Part shown: positions 1 to 64,000 of the stretch, one piece after another
Layout of the letters: every line of letters begins with the position of its first letter
Numbering within the stretch: the stretch's first letter is position 1
Origin: Eleginops maclovinus
Taxonomy: Eukaryota; Chordata; Actinopteri; Perciformes; Eleginopidae
Length of the DNA: 64,000 nucleotides
Direction: 5' to 3'
NCBI RefSeq assembly: GCF_036324505.1
Contig: NC_086352.1
Span: forward strand, 34,077,119-34,141,118
Notes under the pieces: model-generated
Seen by the model: the letters and a program-made list of their open reading frames with translations, nothing else
The model's database searches: none
Told to the model about the DNA's origin: nothing
Translations under genes and position numbers: made by a program

Positions 1-430
1 TCAGTATGTAGTGTCTCTCCTGGGACATGTCTCCATGCTTTAATGTTCAAAAAGCTCTTTATGTTTCTCATACTGTCTGTGCTGCAGCATCTCTTTTCAC
101 CCTCTGTCTGAAGCCAGAGAACAGTCTGCTCTGATTGATTAGCTGGCCGGCCCTGTTGTGATTGGTCAAACACTTAGTGATGTCCCTCCCTTTAGCCTAT
201 CACATACAATGTGTTGGAGCACTAGCCATTAGAAGTGCAAGTGCTACAAAGTGATGTCACTGATACGGAAGTAAACAAAGAAGTTCAATGGTGATGTTTT
301 AGGCAGGGGGGAGACTCCCTCTGTAGGGAATACAAGGATTTTAGCCTTTGCAGACTATTTACAAGCACACAAACCTATACAACACACTACAGCAGAGGGA
401 AAACCCAAAAGCAAAATAGGGCCCCTTTAA
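1..430. repeat. Right part of a TIR-bearing non-autonomous DNA element
   Basis: The stretch ends in aatagggcccctttaaaag. This resembles the terminal inverted repeat of the element at 31048-31996, whose right end is tataatagggtacctttaaa. The other end lies outside the window. No coding sequence was seen. It sits in the last visible STARD5 intron. The superfamily is not assigned; membership rests on the end sequence only. Confidence 0.4.
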
Positions 431-1306
431 AAGATTTCTAACCAATGACCACGGGAAAGGATCCCATATGATGTTGGCGATACATTTGGATCCATCTGTT
501 CCTCAGATCTTAACTTTTACAGTTTGGCTATCGGTGCAACGAAGTCAAACGGGGCAATAAAACGAGTAGGGTCTATAAATCAGGCTGTAAACAAGGCAAC
601 AGTTTATCCAGATGGTCTCATGTCGGCTCACGTACTGGGAGGGAAGTTTTCTAAACTCTGTTTTGACGATTAAATATCTTAAAGCTTTGTTTTCTTTTAA
701 AAACATGTTGTTCACCTATACTTTATCAGCTTTGTTTAAAAAAAAAATTGACTTCAAATCAGCATTCCCAATCAATCAACTCATCGGCTCCACAACCAAC
801 TTTCAAAAACATAGTGCTTTAACATGGTTTTAAAATACACAGCTCATCAAGAGACTCGTTCATGGGATCATAAATGTGATGTTAATAATTACCAAGCTTT
901 ATCACAGTTTACTGGCTCCACATTTGATATCACATTAATTCCCAGTGACAGTTGCGGACAGTCTCACAGATAGATTATCTCAATGCATCTTCTATCCCGA
1001 CACTTCCTGTACATGTTTGCTTGAGCGGGACAGTGGAAATCAACAAAATCAATGCGTATATTCATATTTTTTTAACATACAGTGGGGAAAAAAAGGTATG
1101 TGAACACTTCGAAATGTCCTGCTTTTATGTCATAAAAAGTTATTTTCTGATCTTGTGTCTAAATATGGATTGATATGCATTCGTACATGTCACTACATAA
1201 GACGCTTGTACCGAAATCAACTTACATACGCTCAATACTGTGGACATCAACCACAGCAGCATTGAGTCTTGCCCATAGACTGAATGTATAAAAGGACACC
1301 GATGAT
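431..1306. other. STARD5 intron 4, no gene seen
   Basis: AT-rich intronic DNA. At about 1078 there is a short Tc1-like end (acagtggggaaaaaa), but no matching second end was found. No exon of STARD5 or any other recognisable coding sequence was seen. Confidence 0.5.
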
Positions 1307-1380
1307 GTCAAGGTGGGATTGAACCGGTGCTCCCTTGATCTGAAGAGGAGCGCAATATCACATTGAGCCACAGCCACCCT
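1307..1380 (-). repeat. tRNA-derived SINE-like fragment
   Basis: On the minus strand the segment reads like a decayed tRNA: an A-box-like TGGCTCAATGTG is followed about 35 bases later by a B-box-like GGTTCAATCCC. The acceptor stem does not pair, so it is not a functional tRNA gene. A tRNA-derived SINE head or tRNA pseudogene is the most likely reading. Confidence 0.35.
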
Positions 1381-1535
1381 ATGTACATAACTTGGTCACC
1401 CTTTCCAGCTTTATGTAAATCAACAATTCTTGATCGTAGGTCTTCTGAGATCTTTTTTGTGAAGCCTGGTTCACATTAGCTTCTTCTAAAAATATTTACT
1501 GTTTTGAAAAAATATATGATTATTATAAGTTAACC

Positions 1536-1637
1536 CATTTAAGCCGGGAAAGCGTTGCCGCATTTCTACCATTCAAACCGGGGACGCTGTTGCGTCATTC
1601 TACCATTGAAGCCGGGAAAGCGGATACGTCATTTTCT
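1536..1637. repeat. Three imperfect 34-bp tandem units in the piggyBac-like element
   Basis: Units start at 1536, 1570 and 1604. Each carries the core catt-aarccggg followed by a CpG-containing stretch (gttgccgcatt, gttgcgtcatt, atacgtcattt). Subterminal repeats like these are often transposase binding sites; that role is an inference here. Confidence 0.55.
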
Positions 1638-1743
1638 GGTACAAGAGCTCTGTGGTATTTTTTTGCATTAATTATCGGCCTCTTAGCCAATGAAATGCAA
1701 CAGAATATACACGTGGCATTGTTTGGATTTTTTTCGAGCAATC

Positions 1744-1893
1744 ATGGCAGACTTAGTCTACTGCGGAGGGAATTCTGAAGTTAATGAAGGTAGTGATATT
1801 GACGATCTGCACAGCGCTGATGACATTATTGCTGATTACTTTGAACCCGTCGAACTAAATCGACCGGGATTTATGGTTAAGACATATGTTTGA
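1744..1893 (+). pseudogene. Short acidic ORF remnant inside the piggyBac-like element
   Basis: The frame opens with MADLVYCGG and continues with an acidic stretch (SDIDDLHSADD), ending after 49 residues. Acidic residues continue downstream in another frame (EDSDDDDHEF), which suggests a frameshift. Many piggyBac-type transposases start with an acidic region, so this is probably the broken 5' end of one, but no catalytic region is present. I cannot name the family. Confidence 0.35.
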
Positions 1894-2578
1894 AGACAGC
1901 GACGATGATGACCATGAGTTTGAAGGTTTTGAAACCGAGTGGAGGATGGAGAATTACCACGCATGAAAGCCACAGCTGTAAGCTCTCAAATACTTTCTGA
2001 ATTTTGTTTCTATCTGCTACAGAGGCTGAGAAATCTATTATTTAGTAGGCGTTGACACAATTGCTGAATTTCCAGAAACACTTCAGGTTTTAGGGGGTTC
2101 TTCTAAAATCGCCCATAGGTTTTAGGGGCATGTTTTCCAGGCGTTTGAGGGTTAAGGTAGCTCAAAATACACTTTTAATCTTGTTTCACTGATTAAAAGT
2201 GCGTTTGTTAACTCCTAACCCAACCCGTTTTTAGGGGTTAATTTTTCCATCCTACACTGAATGTTTGAACATAGTATTTAATATAGACTAAAACAAAATG
2301 ATCATGTGTGTGCAATTAACAAAAACGGATTGTGTTTGAGGATTATAGTAACTCAGATGAAGGTCAGACCATATCTTGCCACTGTATCTGATGTAATTGT
2401 CTCAGATATAAGAAAGGAGCTGTCACTACTCTGTTAACACATGCAGTGTATTCCCAACATAGATCTAGCTCAGACAGCCTCTCATCAGCGACACTAACAC
2501 AGCTTTAAAGAGCCTCTCACAATAACTTTACCAAGGACACCCGCAGAGGAAGTGGCAAAAGAAAGAGTTGTTACGCAC

Positions 2579-2696
2579 CATTCGATGAAATGGTGCCGTC
2601 TTCGTATTGCTTGATTAAAATAACATCGACAAAGTCTCGTGGAGCGATGATGCCCATAGCTGCTGAGGGCGTGACCGTCCGGCAGATAGAGATGTG
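2579..2696 (-). CDS. stard5: STARD5 coding exon 4
   Basis: A 118-nt exon between CCCACTCAG and GTGCGT. It encodes HISICRTVTPSAAMG, APRDFVDVILIK and YEDGTISSN, the START-domain centre. It leaves one base for the next exon, which lies outside the window. Confidence 0.9.
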
Positions 2697-5600
2697 CTGA
2701 GTGGGGAACAAGGAGACGTTCAAAAACATTTTGAATTGTGAGGATTTCCCCTACTGGATAACATTCAGTGGAGTGTTAATCACCACTGCCAAAGCAAACA
2801 CAGGAAGATATGATTGACAGTTAGATGAAAATACAAACTGAATACTGTACAAATCCATCGCCTCTACGCTTCATTTGGTATTAAACCTTATGGAATATCA
2901 AACCTTGAGGCATTCAAAAGATTAGCTTCCAAACTGTGTTTACTGCTATTTGAAGATTCCAATATTCTAATATGTGAATAATAATTCAGACACTCTTTTG
3001 TGGAAATCAAAAGACATTTAAAACCTGTGTTGTCCTGTACATATTGATCATGGAAAATGTAGTCTAATCAGAAGAGAGAAATAATAACACACCTCTGTGA
3101 TTTGTTCCAAAAGCTCAAACCTTTTGACATTGTTGTCCCATTTGACTCTGAGGCCGTTGGGTACAGGCTTCAGACACTCCCACACTTTCTCCGGGCTGCC
3201 ATTGATAACCCCCTCCCCCTTATAGCTGCAGAAAAGACACAGCACAGTCAGGAGATCACATTAGTAAAGGCATGACTGCTGTTAATTACATTCATACATT
3301 ACTGAACGGGCACACAGAGAAACTGTGCGTTTATTCCACTCTGCACCAAGACTTGAAAAACTAAAACATGGGTGATTTTTAACAATATGCATCTACAGGT
3401 GCAGGGGTTAGTATTCACCATGACCACAATAGCTTACTCTGTGACCTCAAATGATTCCTAAAACTCAGAAATTAGTAAACATTTGATCACTTTCTGTTCT
3501 GTCTGGATGTTTTTTTGAACGTGTTTTGGTGAGATGCCTAACCCGTTTAACACGCTAACAAGCTTATGGACTTTCAAGTGTGAAGGTTCTGTGCGTCATA
3601 AAAAGAGTGGCGGTTAACAAGTGACTAAGAGAGATTACTAAACAAATATTAGCCGCCTTTAGCTTAGCGGTGGTGATATGACCACATGCGACCCTGATTT
3701 AGTTTGTGTATAGAGTTATAACATTCGCTTTTTACTTCTGGTGATGCATTTATGCTTCAGAAATCATAAAGTGGTGTTAATATGTGGAGATTATCCTGCT
3801 GAACAAGATGTATAAGTATCATAAACACACTTAATACTTTTAGGGTTGGCCTACAGTAATATGTCATCACTGTAATACTCTGTAATATTGTCCCCAGGAC
3901 TATGAGACGGCATTTATCTTTTAGCGCCTACTGTACTTAAGAAAAAACTAGGAGAGCAAGACCTAACAGCTAAAGCTAACAGAGCTGGCTTCCACTGAAA
4001 CATAACAGAATGTGAGCAAACCTTACTCAGTAAATATCAATGAAGGGTGAATGTAAATTGTAATCGTGTTGTTTTAGAAGAGAATATTTAACCACAGAAA
4101 TGTATGGTAAAACTCAGTTCTATCAATTTTACTGCAGAAAAATTCTGAATTTCTAGCAGTAGTTTTTGTCACAACCTTACTTACTTTACAAAATGTGTAT
4201 TCACTACCTGACCAGGTTAGGTTGTGGATACTCAAAAGCAAAGTTAACTACTGAAAAGGTTTATATAAATATCCATTGTGGCTAACTGCCGTTGAAATAA
4301 AGAGAATTTGAGAAAGAAAAAGAGGATTTAAGCTTTCTCACACATTCCCAGGGAACTCAGACGAGGGACGCCAAGACACAACCACGTCATTCTGCCGAAG
4401 AAAACAGCACACAGTGAGCCACATATACCTTAGTGTGATGCACGGCCCTGATGGATGCTGTTCCCTCTGACACATTTCAATACAACAGAACTATTTATTT
4501 CTTACTTGAGGAGCTACCGTGACCAAGAGGTCAATTCACTGAAACACAAAGCTGATAGTCAACCATCATGGAGCTCCGGTGATGCATATAGTAGACTGCA
4601 TCACTGGCACTAAACGGCCCTAATCTGCATTTAGCAGATTCGTATTTGTCAGTGTTGACTAGGTGATTCTGAATGCTCGGATAAAAAAAAACATGCTGAT
4701 CAAAGAAACAGTCAGCAAAGCATTTCAATAAGATTGTAATAAAAGATGAAATTGCAAATTAATAGAATCACAATGATAAACTTATTCTAAAATAACTACA
4801 CATGAAATGCAGGTATGTAAATGGCCTGTTCTGTATTTTGCTGATGCACATCTGACAGCATGACTCGGGCACACTTTATTTAAGCTGCCCAATATAACAT
4901 TGTGATGGTTGGAATGTACTAGTGTACTGTAGTTAGTACATCTTTGAGGCACATGTACTTCACCTGAGTACCTCCATTCCATTGTATTCCTGCAGCAAAT
5001 ATTGTACTTTTTACTCCACCTTATGTTGTAGTTTGGTCTCGTAATTATCATTCTGCATACTGTGCCTTCTATAGCTACTATACAGATATCTATCTTTCCG
5101 TTGACATCTATATATATTCTTTTTACTTTATTTTTTATCTCATGTGCAATGTCTAACACTAAATTATCTATCCAACACTTGTTTGAGCAATTATGTCCAC
5201 CATCATTTTTGGAAATGTATTCCTCTGTTCAATATATTAAAATCTACATTTATTTCAAGTCTTTGTTCGTGAATTGGTTCAGATTGCTGTCAACGGTCGG
5301 TTGGGTAAGCCCTGCATTCAAAATTGAAGTTGAGTACAAAAAGTACAGAAGTATTAAAAAATATACTTAAAGTACAAAACTATCATTAAGTAGTAATGGC
5401 CCATTTCACAACCATATATAAAATAATATAACTATTGATGCATTCACTTCAGTGTTGCAGCTGATAAATGTGGGGTTTATTTTAACTGAATAATATACTG
5501 TACGGTAACCTATAATGGTAGAACACAATGTATTAGTTGTGTTATGTTTTGTATATAAAAGTAGTATGTCACTTAATGCAGTAAAAACTTTGCCTACAAT

Positions 5601-6055
5601 GTGTAGTGGGGTAAAAATGTAAAGTAGCATAATGTTAACGTATTCACAACGACCTCCATGTTTACTTAAGTCTAGAATAAATGTACTTCGTTACTTTCCA
5701 GCACTATATATATATATAAAAAAAAAAAAGGTTAAAGGATGGAATAATATTCAGTAAAGCCTCACATTTATTAAGTGGAACTGTCCTGTCTGTATGCTAA
5801 CGTTAGGTCTACCTCAGTGAGCAAGGCCACATCCAGTGACATGTATCACTAAAGCTAACGTCATTGTTCTGTATGTTAAAACACTATCTGAGAACAGCAT
5901 GTATCAGGGCCATGTCCATTAATGTCGTACAAAATCATATCAGACAATAAAAACGTAATGTTTACCGATTTTTTGCAGACTTTCCACCCGGTCTCATCCG
6001 TCTTGTAGCCCATCAGACAGTCCCCCACTGCCTTAGCCTTATGTTCATAATCCAT
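2579..6055 (-). CDS. stard5: StAR-related lipid transfer protein 5, exons 1-4 (3' part outside window)
   Basis: Partial gene for a START-domain protein that binds cholesterol and bile acids in the cytosol and is thought to carry them between membranes. Coding exons read on the minus strand are 6055-5966, 4391-4342, 3225-3093 and 2696-2579; all have GT-AG introns and keep frame. The joined protein (about 130 residues) contains GWKVCKKS, VSWRPSSEFPGN, LRVKWDNNV, SICRTVTPSAAM and APRDFVDVI, which align residue by residue with the START domain of vertebrate STARD5 (about 213 residues). The last 80 or so residues, including the C-terminal helix, are not found between 1 and 2578 and are presumably further left. 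The gene lies 1.4 kb downstream of TMC3 on the same strand, the conserved vertebrate neighbour. The identification is firm; STARD6/STARD4 fit less well. Confidence 0.92.
3093..3225 (-). CDS. stard5: STARD5 coding exon 3
   Basis: A 133-nt exon between TTTCTGCAG and GTGTGT. It encodes YKGEGVINGSPEKVWECL through LLEQITE, the START-domain strand and helix that include the conserved LRVKWD segment. Confidence 0.92.
4342..4391 (-). CDS. stard5: STARD5 coding exon 2
   Basis: A 50-nt exon between a CGGCAG acceptor and a GTGAGA donor. It encodes NDVVVSWRPSSEFPGN and leaves two bases (GT), which the first base of exon 3 completes to valine. Confidence 0.88.
4850..5710 (-). repeat. Degenerate fish repeat of the ACTTGAGTAAAAGTAC type
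   Basis: STARD5 intron 1 holds an old copy, in reverse orientation, of the repeat seen at 29866-30536. Recognisable pieces are acttcacctgagtacctcc, tgtactttttactccacc, aagtagcataatg and gtacttcgttacttt. It has no coding potential; open frames across it are chance. Confidence 0.4.
5966..6055 (-). CDS. stard5: STARD5 coding exon 1
   Basis: Start codon at 6055-6053, MDYEHKAKAVGD, then 30 codons ending KVCKKS before a GTAAAC donor. This is the only ATG that leads into the START-domain frame of exon 2. The phase-0 exit matches exon 2. Confidence 0.88.
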
Positions 6056-7427
6056 AATAAATAGTAAAAGTTACCTTTCTCAGACCAGCTGACGTTATTG
6101 TCGCTTAATGTTTCCCACACAATACAGTTTTCTTTCAATTTAACAGAAACCCTGAGTCACACTGTAGCTGGGTCAGTCAAGCAAATGCAGCGGTGGTGAG
6201 TTACTTAACATTAGGATGTGGAGCCGCCACTACAAAGCTAGCGTTAGCCAAAATGAATGAAAGGTGCTATGCGATGCCCGCATCGTTTACAGCTGTGAGG
6301 AATGTGACAACTCTGTGACTGTTATCTATAACACCTCAATGACCGCGCAGCAGCCCACACCTGCCTCTGGAACAAAGATAAAACCCGAAAATGATTGAAT
6401 GGAATTCCTGAAATCCAAGGAAATTTCCTAGCGATGTGTCAAATCATCCAGTAAAAATGCTTTCCGGTTTTGGCTTTCAAAATAAAATAACTTTTCTCGA
6501 ACTTTAGTGTTTATGAACATTTTCCATGTGATGTAATACAACTTGTTCTATAATTTCAATAACATAGTGATTTAATCGATTATTTTGTGTTTAGTTTTTA
6601 CACAGCACAATATTCAAGTAAGTCACTTGTTTCATGAATCTTATTTTGGAGGCAGAGCCGCGGCCCGACTATCTTTCAGTGGTTGACTTCCGGTCTCCTC
6701 ATGCATCCATCACCAGAGGCATTACGCACCTGCAGCTGGAGTCCTCGCTTGTTGACGCAAAGCAAGCTGGGAAATGTAGTGGTCGGTAACATCATTCTAC
6801 AAATGGGGAAATCCCCACTACGAACCGATCCATTTGACAGGAATAACAATTTTAAGATTAAGGATTCAAGATTCAAAGGCTTTATTGTCATATACAAAGT
6901 AGCTGCAGTGTAGTTATGGCAATGAAAATCGTAAGGCTCCTCCAACAATGCAACATAAATATATGTAAGACATGTCAATAAGGCAAAACAAAAAACAATA
7001 GAAATAGTGCAAAAAGAAGTAGAAGAGTAGAAATAAAATAGTGCAAGAGAATATTGCAAGACCAATGTGTAAGTAATGCAGATGAATGAATGATACACAT
7101 GTAAAAAAAACACAATAAGCTAAATGTTGCAGAGAATGTTTTAAGTGACCAAGTAAATGCAAGATTCTATGTAAAATAGAGTAATTAAATACTGTACAGT
7201 GAAAATAAATATTGTTTGTTGTAATTATAAATACATTGTGAGATGCAAACATAAAATTAAATGTTATCGTGTAAGCTGTATGTACATAAATAACACAAAA
7301 AGTAAATACATCACATTGATAATATACTGTCTGTGCTCTCAATGCAATGTATTAAGCCCTAGTTGAGTATTTATCTATGATCATTTGAAAAACATTTTTA
7401 CAGATCGCATAAATATTAGCAAGTATG
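6056..7427. other. STARD5 promoter side and TMC3 3' flank
   Basis: This interval holds the STARD5 5' UTR and promoter and the 3' UTR of TMC3. I see no clear TATA box upstream of the STARD5 start and no unambiguous AATAAA on the minus strand close to the TMC3 stop; the first candidate is a ttta-tt core near 6880. A short LINE-type tail lies at 6841-6905. Confidence 0.5.
6841..6905 (-). repeat. LINE-type 3' tail fragment
   Basis: The sequence attcaagattcaaaggcttt followed by attgtcat is the reverse of the TTGAATCTTGAAT-type tails of fish LINEs; compare 45760-45812. Only the tail is present. Confidence 0.4.
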
Positions 7428-63052
<55,625 letters not shown>

Positions 63053-64000
63053 CTACACAGAACTGATGGTATTAGTAACATCCCATAGTAAGATGTGATT
63101 TTTAATTTGACCAATTATAGATATTTATTTAATTGCAACGTGTAAAGCGGGACTAAATTCACATCAGATTAACGTAAAACATAAAGATGTCCTCTGTCTG
63201 CAGGGATTTTTTTGATCTTCCCAACATTTAATCCCTATTTTCTATATGTTCAAAATTCAGAGGTCGATGCAGAGATAGGATTACACTGCTGAAAATCAGA
63301 AGGATTGGTAATGAGTCACCTAGCAATAGTCCTGATCAACACTGTAGACATATATGGCAATCCCAACTGTCCTGTCTGGTAATGACTCAAAACATAGTAC
63401 AGGGTTTAGAGACACAAGAAATGCAGAGTAACATATTAACAACAGAAGAATAGGATAAAAACCTTTTTTAAAAAATGCTATTTTCCCTTTCATCTTGTCC
63501 GGACCATGATGTATCCCGTGCAGCATAAGTAGTGTACATTTATTCATAAGTGACTTTGTGTTTATGACCTTAAACGGATAAATGCTGCAGCCTATATCCA
63601 GTGCAGGCATGCAATTGTCATTGTCTACGTTGCATTGAATTTGTAAAAATAGAAACTGTCTTTATTTAAGAACAAAGCTGATTTACTTATTTCAGAGTAG
63701 AGGAGGAAAGGAGAATCATGTTTCGGAAGCGTAAATAATAAAAGTTGCTCTTCAGATAAATGATACATGCCATGAATCAAATTCATTGACATTACAAACA
63801 GGATTTATTTTAGGGTAAAACTGAATTCACAGCTGGTTGTGAACATTTTACTATCACAGGATTACACTTGATAGCATTATCATCACATTATTGTCCGAGT
63901 TTAACAAGATACATGTTATCATAACAATAACAAATGGATGAACTGATTACGCACAGTGTATGTCTTTACTGTACTTTATATGCACTTTTTAATATTATTT
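63053..64000. other. 5' flank or first intron of TMC3
   Basis: Should hold, or lead to, the TMC3 start exon. I found no convincing ATG exon with a phase-2 donor here, so it is probably beyond 64000. A 96-codon open frame on the minus strand (63320-63610) has no recognised pattern. Confidence 0.4.

Larger units (their letters stand above)
1530..2155. mobile_element. piggyBac-like non-autonomous element
   Basis: The element is bounded by TTAA at 1530-1533 and TTAA at 2152-2155. Its ends read CCCATTTAAGCC on the left and, inverted, CCCTCAAACGCC on the right. TTAA duplications with CCC-initial termini are the hallmark of piggyBac transposons. At 618 bp between the duplications it is far too short for a full transposase. 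Three imperfect 34-bp units occupy 1536-1637, and a short acidic reading-frame remnant starts at 1744. Probably a deletion derivative in STARD5 intron 4. Confidence 0.6.

Noticed and set aside
1307..1380. A functional tRNA gene
   Set aside because: A- and B-box-like motifs exist, but the acceptor stem does not pair; better read as a SINE fragment or tRNA pseudogene.
4782..5370. Overlapping open frames of 125 and 102 codons
   Set aside because: They lie across a decayed non-coding repeat in STARD5 intron 1 and show low-complexity, family-free sequence.
6676..7342. Two long minus-strand open frames rich in Phe, Tyr and Cys
   Set aside because: AT-rich 3' flank of TMC3; composition explains the open frames and no domain is visible.

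Overview
Organism. This is a vertebrate nuclear window, almost certainly from a ray-finned (teleost) fish, possibly a percomorph. Two conserved vertebrate genes are split into many GT-AG exons. The introns carry long CA/GT microsatellites and fish-type repeats: Tc1/mariner, several hAT families, piggyBac, BEL/Pao LTR elements and L2/CR1-like LINE tails. No prokaryotic gene organisation is present. || Host genes. Both lie on the minus strand in the order TMC3 then STARD5, the same order and orientation as I recall in human. STARD5 (cholesterol/bile-acid START protein) has coding exons 1-4 at 6055-2579; its last exons are off the left edge. TMC3 (transmembrane channel-like) fills most of the window: 21 well supported coding exons plus one candidate 5' exon, from 63052 down to the stop codon at 7428. 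Every junction keeps the reading frame. About 1,126 residues are encoded from the first secure exon, plus about 45 from the candidate exon; the initiator exon was not found. || Layout. 1-6.1 kb: STARD5 with small repeats, including a piggyBac-like element with TTAA duplications. 6.1-7.4 kb: intergenic. 7.4-13.5 kb: 3' exons of TMC3, with a Tc1 fragment and an indel-rich degraded copy of a TMC3 segment that may be an assembly error. 13.5-25.5 kb: one intron holding hAT A, which is split by BEL/Pao G (identical LTRs, one long ORF without reverse transcriptase) and by hAT H. 25.5-35.7 kb: the central transmembrane exons. 35.7-53.3 kb: an intron holding a nested transposon tower: BEL/Pao E contains hAT F (in its LTR) and hAT C (in its protease region); C contains hAT B (in an intron of C's transposase gene); B contains hAT D. 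Target-site duplications support hAT C, B, D, F and H and BEL G. 53.3-64 kb: 5' exons of TMC3 with more repeats. || Main points. The strongest unusual signals are the nested tower, two BEL/Pao elements that have both lost reverse transcriptase (one apparently recent and still open), the CA/TG repeats that abut several TMC3 splice sites, and the degraded segmental copy at 11.15-12.03 kb. I saw no wholly unknown gene system. All calls come from reading the sequence and recalling protein families; no database search was run.
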